NCBI RefSeq assembly: GCF_014648995.1
Contig: NZ_BMSE01000003.1
Coordinates: 186,001 to 250,000 of the forward strand
Source: Streptomyces massasporeus
GTDB lineage: Bacteria > Actinomycetota > Actinomycetes > Streptomycetales > Streptomycetaceae
DNA length: 64,000 nucleotides
Reading direction: 5' to 3'
The notes beneath the pieces were generated by a model. That model saw only the letters and a program-made list of their open reading frames with translations, was not told where the DNA came from and did not search any database. Positions 17,362 to 24,489 of the stretch are shown here, piece by piece (position 1 is the first letter of the stretch; each line of letters opens with the position of its first letter). Both the position numbers and the translations under genes were made by a program.

Positions 17362-17434
17362 GCGGACGTAGCTCAGTTGGTAGAGCGCAACCTTGCCAAG
17401 GTTGAGGTCGCGAGTTCGAACCTCGTCGTCCGCT
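17362..17434 (+). tRNA. tRNA-Gly (anticodon GCC)
   Basis: 73-nt cloverleaf: acceptor GCGGACG/CGTCCGC, anticodon loop TTGCCAA in stem CAACC/GGTTG, T arm GAGTTCGAACCTC, discriminator T. Confidence 0.95.
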
Positions 17435-17471
17435 CGAAGGAAGAGGGGGCTTCCCGGCCCCCTACACTCCT

Positions 17472-17545
17472 GGTGGAGTGGCCGAGAGGCGAGGCAACGG
17501 CCTGCAAAGCCGTCTACACGGGTTCAAATCCCGTCTCCACCTCCA
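17472..17545 (+). tRNA. tRNA-Cys (anticodon GCA), CCA encoded
   Basis: Acceptor GGTGGAG/CTCCACC, anticodon loop CTGCAAA in stem ACGGC/GCCGT, T arm GGGTTCAAATCCC, discriminator T followed by a genomic CCA, unlike its neighbours. Confidence 0.95.
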
Positions 17546-17546
17546 A

Positions 17547-17618
17547 GGACGATTAGCTCAGCGGGAGAGCGCTTCCCTGACACGGAAGAGGTCACTGGTT
17601 CAATCCCAGTATCGTCCA
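17547..17618 (+). tRNA. tRNA-Val (anticodon GAC), copy 1
   Basis: 72-nt cloverleaf: acceptor GGACGAT/ATCGTCC, anticodon loop CTGACAC in stem CTTCC/GGAAG, T arm CTGGTTCAATCCCAG, discriminator A, no CCA. Confidence 0.95.
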
Positions 17619-17620
17619 CT

Positions 17621-17636
17621 GGATCTTTCAAGATCC
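17621..17636. repeat. short perfect inverted repeat between tRNA-Val copies
   Basis: GGATCTTtcAAGATCC lies in the 24-base gap between tRNA-Val copies 1 and 2. It may be a processing hairpin; too short to be a strong terminator. Confidence 0.4.
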
Positions 17637-17642
17637 CGACCC

Positions 17643-17714
17643 GCGCGATTAGCTCAGCGGGAGAGCGCTTCCCTGACACGGAAGAGGTCACTGGTTCAAT
17701 CCCAGTATCGCGCA
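17643..17714 (+). tRNA. tRNA-Val (anticodon GAC), copy 2 with altered acceptor stem
   Basis: Identical to copies 1 and 3 except for the acceptor, GCGCGAT paired with ATCGCGC instead of GGACGAT with ATCGTCC. Changes on both strands preserve pairing, so the gene looks functional. Confidence 0.94.
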
Positions 17715-17757
17715 CGCAGTGCCCATGATCCGATGCACTCGGTGGTCATGGTCCCGA

Positions 17758-17829
17758 GGACGATTAGCTCAGCGGGAGAGCGCTTCCCTGACACGGAAGA
17801 GGTCACTGGTTCAATCCCAGTATCGTCCA
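17758..17829 (+). tRNA. tRNA-Val (anticodon GAC), copy 3
   Basis: Same sequence as copy 1 over the full 72 nt. Followed within six bases by the cluster terminator. Confidence 0.95.
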
Positions 17830-17834
17830 CATCA

Positions 17835-17874
17835 CACAGGAGCCCCCGGCCGCTCGCGGCCGGGGGCTCCTGTG
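17835..17874 (+). terminator. terminator of the tRNA cluster
   Basis: Perfect 18-base stem CACAGGAGCCCCCGGCCG / CGGCCGGGGGCTCCTGTG with loop CTCG. It may also serve the zinc-ribbon gene that converges on it. Confidence 0.85.
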
Positions 17875-17890
17875 ATGTCACGCCTTCACG

Positions 17891-18181
17891 TCACGACGAG
17901 AACAGCATGTGGCCGAAGCTCTTGTTGCGGTGGTGACCGTGATGGCCGTGGTGCCCGTGGCCACCGTGCGGGGCGCCCCAGGCGGGGGCCGGCGGGGCGG
18001 GGTAGGCCTGCGGGGCGGGCGGGGGCGGCGGGGCGGCCTGGGACCACTGGGCTTCCAGGCGGGTCAGCGACTCCAGCTCGCCGTAGTCGAGAAAGATCCC
18101 GCGGCAGCCGCTGCACTGCTCGATCTGGACACCGTTGCGGTTGTACGTGTGCATCGGCGCACGGCACTTCGGACACTGCAT
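17891..18181 (-). CDS. zinc-ribbon (zf-TFIIB type) protein with His-rich tail
   Basis: 96-residue protein. CPKC near the start and CSGCRGIFLDYGELE form the four-cysteine zf-TFIIB ribbon. The middle is Pro/Ala-rich and the tail (GGHGHHGHHGHHRN) is histidine-rich and could bind metal. Start ATG 18181. The family is widespread but without assigned function; a nucleic-acid or metal-binding role is possible. Confidence 0.85.
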   Translation of the reverse strand: MQCPKCRAPMHTYNRNGVQIEQCSGCRGIFLDYGELESLTRLEAQWSQAAPPPPPAPQAYPAPPAPAWGAPHGGHGHHGHHGHHRNKSFGHMLFSS

Positions 18182-18260
18182 GGTCGTTCAACTCCTCGCC
18201 GGTCGGTCCTGCTTCACATCTCGCCAGGACAGACTCTGTCCCGCTGTAGTCGGTTGCACC

Positions 18261-19202
18261 CTACTTCGCGTGATCCTGCGCCAACTGCGGCGGGACAGTA
18301 GCCATTCGGTCACAGGCGTCCACGACCGACTGCTCCACCTCGTCCAGCGGGCGGCCGGCCGCGAGCGCCTTGGTGACGGCCCGGGCCGCGGTCTGGGCGG
18401 TGAGGGCCCGGGCGGGGACGTCGAGGGCGGGCCAGGGGTCGCCCTCGGCGGGGACGGCGGGGCCGTCGGCCTCCCGGTAGGCGGCGAGGAACCGGGTCCA
18501 CTCGTCGGGCGGGAGCAGGCCGCAGGCGTACCAGGCGGCGGGGCGGGCGAGGTCCCAGGCGGGGACGCCGACGCCGAGATCGTCCACGTCGATCAGCAGC
18601 CACGGGCCGTCGGGGGCGGGGTGACGGACGAGCTGCCCCAGGTGGAGGTCTCCGTGGCAGAGGGTGCCGGTGTCGGGCATCGGGACCTCGGCGCGGGCCC
18701 AGGGCGGGAGGGTGGCCCAGGCGCGCAGGACGGGGGCGGCCGCCGGGTGCGGACCGGCCTCGCGGAGTCGGCCGATGGCCTGGGCCGCCTTGCGGGGGCC
18801 GCGCATGGCGGGCAGGTCCACCGGGGCCGGGGTGCGGTGGAGACGGGCGAGGAGCGTGGCGGCTGCTTCCCAGGGGGCGGCGTCCGGATCGTCGGGATCC
18901 ACGGGGGTGCCGTACGGCCAGAACGACGTGAGGCGGCCGTGCAGGTCCGCCGGGGCCCGGTCCAGTGGGGGCAGGAGGATGTCGGGGTGGTGGGTGGCGA
19001 GGGTGAGCCGGCCGGCCAGTGCGGCCGGGTCGGTGCCCGGGGCGTGGGCCTTCGCGACGGTGTTCGCGTGCCGCACCACCAGGCCGTCGGGGCGGTCGGC
19101 GAGCGTGGCCGCGCCGCAGGGGCAGGCCGACGAGCGTGCGTGGGCAGCGGCTCGGGCCTTGGCGGTGAGGTCGGCCAGGAGCGGAACGGCGGCGGAGGTC
19201 AC
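18261..19202 (-). CDS. APH-family phosphotransferase
   Basis: 313-residue protein of the aminoglycoside phosphotransferase/choline kinase fold. The catalytic loop is CHGDLHLGQLV and the metal-binding segment is LLIDVDDLGVG (a variant of the usual D-x-D). The N-lobe is shorter and Ala-rich, with CPCG near residue 30. Substrate unknown; most chromosomal members are not resistance genes. Start GTG 19202 is chosen because upstream sequence runs into the terminator. Confidence 0.8.
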   Translation of the reverse strand: MTSAAVPLLADLTAKARAAAHARSSACPCGAATLADRPDGLVVRHANTVAKAHAPGTDPAALAGRLTLATHHPDILLPPLDRAPADLHGRLTSFWPYGTPVDPDDPDAAPWEAAATLLARLHRTPAPVDLPAMRGPRKAAQAIGRLREAGPHPAAAPVLRAWATLPPWARAEVPMPDTGTLCHGDLHLGQLVRHPAPDGPWLLIDVDDLGVGVPAWDLARPAAWYACGLLPPDEWTRFLAAYREADGPAVPAEGDPWPALDVPARALTAQTAARAVTKALAAGRPLDEVEQSVVDACDRMATVPPQLAQDHAK

Positions 19203-19283
19203 CGGCCGAGAGTACGTGCCGACGGGGACCCGGCCGTAGGGAACGGTTCGGTCCGGGTGCTCGGCGCTTGCGGGACAAAAGCA

Positions 19284-19320
19284 ATGCCGGCGCAGCTCCC
19301 CAGCTGCGCCGGCATTTTTT
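19284..19320. terminator. rho-independent terminator with T-run
   Basis: ATGCCGGCGCAGCT / AGCTGCGCCGGCAT stem with loop CCCC, followed by TTTTTT on the plus strand; the minus side has TGCTTTTG. It sits downstream of the 68-residue membrane-protein gene (minus) and could work both ways. Confidence 0.8.
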
Positions 19321-19406
19321 GCCGTCCGCCGCACCCCCGTCCCCACGGGGTTTCATGGGTGGGATGTCCCCGCCCGGACCGCTCTTCCGGGCCTGGGGGT
19401 CGCCGC

Positions 19407-19613
19407 TCAGCGCCCCAGCATCTCTCCCACGGACGACGCCTGTGTGGCCACTGTCTCCCACCCGTCGAAGACGAGGAGGAGCAGGACCGCCAGGGGAAGG
19501 GCCATCAGTGTCGCCACCACCGGGTGGCGACGACCCTGGCGGCGGCGGAACGCGGCGGCGTACACCCTGCGTCCCTCTTCGCGGAGCAGCGTCCGCGGAG
19601 CCGTCTGGGCCAT
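19407..19613 (-). CDS. small membrane protein, 68 aa
   Basis: A strongly basic first half (RRVYAAAFRRRQGRRH) precedes one hydrophobic helix (VVATLMALPLAVLLLLVF) and a short polar tail. A good ribosome binding site (GGAGAGGG) precedes the ATG at 19613, and a terminator lies 90 bases after the stop. No family recognised. Confidence 0.7.
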   Translation of the reverse strand: MAQTAPRTLLREEGRRVYAAAFRRRQGRRHPVVATLMALPLAVLLLLVFDGWETVATQASSVGEMLGR

Positions 19614-19848
19614 GGTCCCTCTCCTGACCGTTATCGGTTGTCGTTGGCAGCGGCGGGCGTCTGACCTCGGGGGACGAGTGCTGCCACCCGCCGCTTGACC
19701 TCAAATCTAGGCGTCCGGCCCTCCTCCGGCGTCATGCCCTCGTACCGATTGCCGGGCCTCCCGGAGGATGAGCCGCCCCCTGCGATGTACTCCCCTGGGT
19801 GGAGACGCGGACGCGGGTCTCAGGGTCTTCCCCGACGGGACGACCGGA

Positions 19849-20105
19849 TCACCCCTCTTTGTCCGAGCTCCCCTCTCGCGGAACCGGCTGTTCCACCAGA
19901 GCCAGCACCCGATTCGCCATGAAGCGGGCGGTACGCACGACCGTCCCTCCCCCACTGCCTAAACGGCGTGGGGGGACCCCCACCGGGTGACTTCGCTCAC
20001 TTCCACGACACCTCGGCGTATCGCCGTCTCCACCCCGCGGCCCGCCCTGCTCGCCACCACCTCGTAGGTGCGCGTCGTGTCCCCCGCGTCCACGACTATC
20101 TCCAC
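19849..20105 (-). pseudogene. small conserved-looking gene broken by a palindromic insert
   Basis: From GTG 20105 (GAAGGG ribosome binding site seven bases before) the frame reads a compact beta-rich protein (VEIVVDAGDTTRTYEVVASRAG... to VVEVSEVTR) and then runs into WGSPHAV and a TAG at 19959. The insert is the palindromic element at 19945-19984. Past it, a shifted frame reads VRTARFMANRVLALVEQPV and stops at 19849. I think the two halves were one ~75-residue protein; its function is unknown. That they belong together rests on coding character and my memory of similar Streptomyces proteins, not on an alignment. Confidence 0.55.
19945..19984. repeat. Streptomyces-type palindromic repeat inserted in a gene
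   Basis: CCCCACTGCCTAAACGGCGTGGGG forms a stem, followed by GGGGGACCCCC, a second small palindrome. This layout matches a dispersed intergenic repeat often seen in Streptomyces. Here it interrupts the small gene at 19849-20105. Confidence 0.6.
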
Positions 20106-20315
20106 GCGATCACCCTTCACAGGACCAATCCCCCTTCTTCGACGGGTGGTTGGGGTCACTCGCAGCGCGAAGTCCGCCTCCTCGCGCCCTCCCTGACCAC
20201 CTTTCAAGTCTCCCACCCACCACTGACAATCCATCACGCCGAGAGGGCGCGGCCTCTGCGCGCAGGCGGCCGTGGAAACGTAAGCTGTGGCTCGTCACAG
20301 GACCGGGCAGCGGGG

Positions 20316-21752
20316 ATGAACATGGCGATGATGCGCCTGAGGCGCGAGGACCCGCGCGTCGTCGGCTCGTTCAGGCTTCACAGACGGCTCGGCGCGGGCG
20401 GGATGGGCGTGGTCTATCTGGGCTCCGACAAGAAGGGGCAGCGGGTCGCGCTCAAGGTCATCCGTCCCGACCTGGCGGAGGATCAGGAGTTCCGCTCCCG
20501 GTTCGCCCGTGAGGTCTCGGCGGCCCGGCGGATCCGCGGCGGCTGCACGGCCCGGCTGGTGGCCGCCGACCTCGACGCGGACCGGCCCTGGTTCGCCACC
20601 CAGTACGTGCCCGGCCCGTCCCTGCACGACAAGGTCGCTGCCGAGGGACCGCTCGGCGCGGCCGATGTCGCCGCCGTGGGTGCCGCCCTGTCGGAGGGCC
20701 TGGTCGCGGTGCACGAGGCCGGGGTGGTGCACCGGGACCTGAAGCCGTCCAACATCCTGCTGTCCCCGAAGGGGCCGCGGATCATCGACTTCGGCATCGC
20801 CTGGGCCACCGGCGCCTCGACACTCACCCATGTCGGCACGGCGGTCGGCTCGCCCGGCTTCCTCGCGCCGGAGCAGGTGCGCGGGGCCGCCGTCACCCCG
20901 GCCACGGACGTGTTCTCGCTCGGCGCCACCCTCGCGTACTCCTCAATGGGCGACTCACCCTTCGGGCACGGCAGTTCCGAGGTGATGCTGTACCGCGTGG
21001 TGCACGAGGAGCCGCAGCTGAACGGCGTGCCCGACGCGCTGGCCCCGCTCGTCCGTGCGTGTCTGGCGAAGGACCCCGAGGAGCGGCCCAGCACGCTCCA
21101 ACTGTCGCTGCGGCTCAAGGAGATCGCGGCCCGGGAGTCGCAGGACCTCACCGGCGTCCGGCCGCCCGCGCCACGCGGCGCCGAGAGCGACCGGCCCGTC
21201 GACACCTACCCCGAGCGCACCCGGCGTCCGCAGGGACAGCAGGGCGGCGGGGTCTCCGGGGCGCAGCGGGGCCGGGGCACTCCCCCGCCGCGGGGTTCCT
21301 CCCCGTCCCGGGACGGCCATGCGTCGCCGGACGGTCCCGCTTCGCAGAGCGGGACCGGTGGGCGCGGCGGAGCCCGGGCGACCGGGGGCGGGAACCGCGG
21401 CAGGACTCCGATGCGTGGGGCGGGCGCCTCGCGGGGCGGCACCCCGTCGCGGTCCGGGTCGCGGCCGACGCCCACCGGGCGCAACGGCACGCGGTCGGGC
21501 AGCGGCAGCCGCCCCGCCCCGCACAGCGGCACCGGGCGCCCGGCGTCCAGGAACACGGGGACGAAACTGCGGCCCGCCAACCCCCGGTTGCTGCGGCAGC
21601 GGCTGTTCGTGTTCGTCGTGGTGACGCTGCTGGTCGCGGTCGGCATCGCCCTGGTGCAGGGCTGCCAGGGTCCGGCGCGGGGACTCGGCGGCGACGGGGG
21701 CGGGGTCCGGCAGGAGCGCGTCCAGCCGGACGATCACCCGCGGGGCTTCTAG
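20316..21752 (+). CDS. membrane serine/threonine protein kinase (PknB-type)
   Basis: 478-residue Hanks-type kinase. Glycine loop LGAGGMGVVYLG near residue 23, ATP lysine in VALKVI, catalytic HRDLKPSNILL, DFGIAW and APEQVRG are all intact, so it should be active. After residue ~280 comes a ~140-residue Arg/Gly/Pro/Ser-rich linker, then one membrane helix (LFVFVVVTLLVAVGIALV) and a ~30-residue outer tail without PASTA or other sensor domains. Start ATG 20316 is chosen; another ATG at 20322 has a slightly better-spaced GGGG. Targets are unknown. Confidence 0.92.
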   Translation: MNMAMMRLRREDPRVVGSFRLHRRLGAGGMGVVYLGSDKKGQRVALKVIRPDLAEDQEFRSRFAREVSAARRIRGGCTARLVAADLDADRPWFATQYVPGPSLHDKVAAEGPLGAADVAAVGAALSEGLVAVHEAGVVHRDLKPSNILLSPKGPRIIDFGIAWATGASTLTHVGTAVGSPGFLAPEQVRGAAVTPATDVFSLGATLAYSSMGDSPFGHGSSEVMLYRVVHEEPQLNGVPDALAPLVRACLAKDPEERPSTLQLSLRLKEIAARESQDLTGVRPPAPRGAESDRPVDTYPERTRRPQGQQGGGVSGAQRGRGTPPPRGSSPSRDGHASPDGPASQSGTGGRGGARATGGGNRGRTPMRGAGASRGGTPSRSGSRPTPTGRNGTRSGSGSRPAPHSGTGRPASRNTGTKLRPANPRLLRQRLFVFVVVTLLVAVGIALVQGCQGPARGLGGDGGGVRQERVQPDDHPRGF

Positions 21753-21785
21753 CCGGGGGACGACGGCCCGCTGTTCGGCGCGGGG

Positions 21786-22178
21786 TCAGAGCTCCGGCAG
21801 GATCCGTTCGAAGAACTCCCGGTCTCCGTCGAAGACCGGGTCCAGCGCCAGGAACTCCTGCGGGGTGACCCAGCGGGTCTCGGCGACCTCGCGGGGGTCG
21901 GGGACCACCACGCCCGTGTCGGCGCGGGCGGTCCACCAGTGGAGGCGGAAGCGGTGGTCGTCGGTCTCCGACTCCCAGACCTTCGCCTCCGGCACGACGG
22001 TGAGACCGACCTCCTCGCGCACCTCCCGGACGACCGCCTGCTCCTGGGTCTCGCCCGGCTCGACCTTGCCGCTGAGCGGCTGCCAGAAACCGGGGCGGAC
22101 GACGGCCGGGCCGCGCCGGACGGCGAGGAGGTGATCGCCGCGCAGAAGGACGGCGACGACGGCCTCGCGCTGCTCCAT
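21786..22178 (-). CDS. Nudix hydrolase
   Basis: 130-residue enzyme. The Nudix box GKVEPGETQEQAVVREVREEVGL is complete, with the metal-binding REVREE glutamates. Ten bases downstream of the TrmH-type gene, so probably co-transcribed. It hydrolyses nucleoside diphosphate derivatives; the substrate (oxidised nucleotides, NDP-sugars or others) cannot be told from the sequence. Confidence 0.92.
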   Translation of the reverse strand: MEQREAVVAVLLRGDHLLAVRRGPAVVRPGFWQPLSGKVEPGETQEQAVVREVREEVGLTVVPEAKVWESETDDHRFRLHWWTARADTGVVVPDPREVAETRWVTPQEFLALDPVFDGDREFFERILPEL

Positions 22179-22188
22179 CTGAACGTCC

Positions 22189-23007
22189 TCAGACCTGGGG
22201 CCGGCCGGTGGCCACGGCGTAGAAGGCCACCGCCGCCGCCGCGCCCACGTTGAGGGAGTCGACGCCGTGGGACATGGGGATGCGGACCCACTCGTCGGCG
22301 GCGACCAGAGCCTGGGTGGACAGGCCGTCGCCCTCGGCGCCGAGCATCAGGGCCACGCGGTCCATGGTGTGCGGGGCGGCCTCGTCGAGGGGCCGGGCCT
22401 TCTCGTCGGGGGTGAGGGCGAGCAGGGTGAAGCCCGCCTCGCGGACCGACTCCAGGCCCTTGGGCCAGGTGTCCAGTCGGGCGTACGGGACGGAGAAGAC
22501 CGCGCCCATGGAGACCTTCACGCTGCGGCGGTAGAGGGGGTCGGCGCAGTCCGGGGAGAGCAGGACCGCGTCCATGCCGAGGGCGGCGGCCGAGCGGAAG
22601 ATCGCGCCGATGTTGGTGTGGTCGTTGACCGACTCCATGACGACGACGCGGCGGGCGCCGCGCAGCAGGTCGGCGGCCGTGGGCAGGGGCTTGCGCTGCA
22701 TGGAGGCGAGCGCGCCGCGGTGCACGTGGTAGCCGGTGACCTGCTCGGCGAGCTCCGGGCTGACGGCGTAGACCGGGGCGGGGAGTTCGTCGATGACGTC
22801 GCGCATGACGTCGACCCACTTGGCCGAGAGCAGCATGGACCGCATCTCGTAGCCGGCTTCCTTGGCCCTTCGGATGACCTTCTCGCCCTCGGCGATGAAC
22901 AGGCCCTCGGCGGGTTCGCGCTTGCGGCGCAGCTCCACGTCGGTCAGGCCGGTGTAGTCGCGCAGACGCGGGTCGTCGGGATCCTCGACGGTGATGAGAT
23001 CGGCCAC
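22189..23007 (-). CDS. TrmH/SpoU-family RNA 2'-O-methyltransferase
   Basis: 272-residue SPOUT methyltransferase. An N-terminal RNA-binding region (RKREPAEGLFIAEGEKVIRRA) is followed by the knot domain, with NDHTNIGAIFRSAAALGMDAVLL (motif 1), LMLGAEGDGLS (motif 2) and VRIPMSHGVDSLNVGAAAAVAFYA (motif 3), all intact. It should methylate a ribose in rRNA or tRNA; the exact site is unknown. Confidence 0.92.
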   Translation of the reverse strand: MADLITVEDPDDPRLRDYTGLTDVELRRKREPAEGLFIAEGEKVIRRAKEAGYEMRSMLLSAKWVDVMRDVIDELPAPVYAVSPELAEQVTGYHVHRGALASMQRKPLPTAADLLRGARRVVVMESVNDHTNIGAIFRSAAALGMDAVLLSPDCADPLYRRSVKVSMGAVFSVPYARLDTWPKGLESVREAGFTLLALTPDEKARPLDEAAPHTMDRVALMLGAEGDGLSTQALVAADEWVRIPMSHGVDSLNVGAAAAVAFYAVATGRPQV

Positions 23008-23071
23008 AGGGTGATACTGCCTTGTCCTGGGTGTGGTGCCAACGGCTCGGTACGGGTTGTGTTACCCGGGG

Positions 23072-24313
23072 TTACTTGCGGGGCGCGGGGGCCGCGGGGC
23101 CGACCTGGACGACGTCGCCGATGACGATGACCGCCGGGGGCTTCACGTCCTCGGTCCGCACGGTCTCCGCGACCGTGGCGAGCGTGGCGTCGACGCGGCG
23201 CTGAGCGGCGGTCGTGCCCTCCTGGACGAGGGCGACGGGGGTGTCGGCCGGCTTTCCGTGGGCGACGAGCGTCTCGGCGATCTTCCCGATCTTGTCGACG
23301 CCCATGAGGATCACGAGGGTGCCGGTCAGCCGGGCCAGGGACGGCCAGTCCACCAGGGAGCGCTCGTCGTCGGGCGCGACATGCCCGCTGACCACGGTGA
23401 ACTCGTGGGCGACGCCGCGATGGGTGACGGGGATGCCGGCCGCGCCGGGGACCGAGATCGAGCTGGAGATCCCGGGAACGACCGTGCAGGGGATGCCGAC
23501 CTCGGCGAGGGCCTGGAGCTCCTCCATGCCGCGGCCGAAGACGTACGGGTCGCCGCCCTTCAGCCGGACGACCGACTTGCCCTGCTTGGCGTGCTCGATC
23601 AGCGCGTTGTTGATGGCCTCCTGGGCCATGAAGCGGCCGTAAGGGATCTTCGCCGCGTCGATCACCTCGACGTGCGGCGGGAGTTCGGCGAGCAGGTCAC
23701 GCGGGCCCAGGCGGTCCGCGATGACCACGTCGGCCTCCGCGAGCAGGCGGCGGCCGCGCACCGTGATCAGGTCCGGGTCGCCGGGGCCGCCGCCGACCAG
23801 GGCGACTCCGGGTGTGCGGGTGCGGTGGTGCGGGGCGACGAGCGTGCCGTCGCGCAGGCCCTCGACGACCGCGTCGCGGACGGCGGCGGTGTGGCGGGGG
23901 TCGCGCCCCTTGGCGTCGGTGGTGAGGACGGCGACCGTGACGCCCTCGCTGTGGCCGGTGGCCGGGGTCCACGCCGTCGCCCGGTCGGCGTCGTCGGAGC
24001 GGACGCACCAGACGCGGTGCCGCTCGGCCTCGGCCGAGGCGGCGGTGTTGGCCTCGGGGTCGCTGGTGGCGATCAGGGCGTACCAGGCGTCCGCGAGGTC
24101 GCCCTCCGCGTACGGGCGCCGCTGCCAGGTGATCTCGCCGGCGTCCGCCATGGCCTCGACCGAGGGGGTGGCCTCGGGCGACACGAGGAGGACGTCCGCG
24201 CCCGCCGCGATCAGTGCCGGGAGGCGGCGCTGGGCGACCTGGCCGCCGCCGAGGACGACCACGCGACGGCCGGTGAGGCGGAGGCCTACGGGGTAGGCGG
24301 GGTGTTCGGCCAT
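23072..24313 (-). CDS. cobA: uroporphyrinogen-III C-methyltransferase / precorrin-2 dehydrogenase fusion
   Basis: 413-residue two-domain enzyme (CysG-like order reversed in length but the same fold order). Residues ~1-155 are the NAD-dependent precorrin-2 dehydrogenase part (VVVLGGGQVAQRRLPALIAAGA). Residues ~165-405 are the SAM uroporphyrinogen methyltransferase (VALVGGGPGDPDLITVRGRRLL, VVRLKGGDPYVFGRG, PGISSSISVPGAAGIPVTHRG). It makes precorrin-2 and possibly sirohydrochlorin, feeding cobalamin and siroheme. Its neighbours bluB-cobT and cobL support the cobalamin role. Confidence 0.92.
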   Translation of the reverse strand: MAEHPAYPVGLRLTGRRVVVLGGGQVAQRRLPALIAAGADVLLVSPEATPSVEAMADAGEITWQRRPYAEGDLADAWYALIATSDPEANTAASAEAERHRVWCVRSDDADRATAWTPATGHSEGVTVAVLTTDAKGRDPRHTAAVRDAVVEGLRDGTLVAPHHRTRTPGVALVGGGPGDPDLITVRGRRLLAEADVVIADRLGPRDLLAELPPHVEVIDAAKIPYGRFMAQEAINNALIEHAKQGKSVVRLKGGDPYVFGRGMEELQALAEVGIPCTVVPGISSSISVPGAAGIPVTHRGVAHEFTVVSGHVAPDDERSLVDWPSLARLTGTLVILMGVDKIGKIAETLVAHGKPADTPVALVQEGTTAAQRRVDATLATVAETVRTEDVKPPAVIVIGDVVQVGPAAPAPRK

Positions 24314-24429
24314 GAGGTGCGGCTCCTGTTGCGGCGGTGTTCAGTGCCCTGACGTGCGGATTTTAATGGGCAGGAGGAAGGGCGGCTCGGGTGGTCCAGT
24401 GGCTGGGCACCTGGGCCGCCCGTCGGTCC

Positions 24430-24466
24430 GTGGGCGGGCGTCCCGGACCGCGGAACGCCCGCCCAC
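24430..24466 (-). terminator. terminator hairpin after bluB-cobT
   Basis: GTGGGCGGGCGT / ACGCCCGCCCAC stem around a 13-base loop, 24 bases past the stop of the large fusion gene and before cobA. Confidence 0.7.
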
Positions 24467-24489
24467 GAGCCACGTCGACGACAGCAGCC

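Noticed and set aside
17547..17829. CRISPR-like repeats
   Set aside because: The three regular ~72-base repeats are tRNA-Val genes with full cloverleafs, not CRISPR repeats.
17362..17874. tRNA-linked integration site of a mobile element
   Set aside because: No integrase, excisionase or duplicated tRNA 3' end (att) beside the cluster; flanking genes are core genes.
18261..19202. Aminoglycoside resistance gene
   Set aside because: Only the general APH fold is visible; no feature points to an antibiotic substrate.
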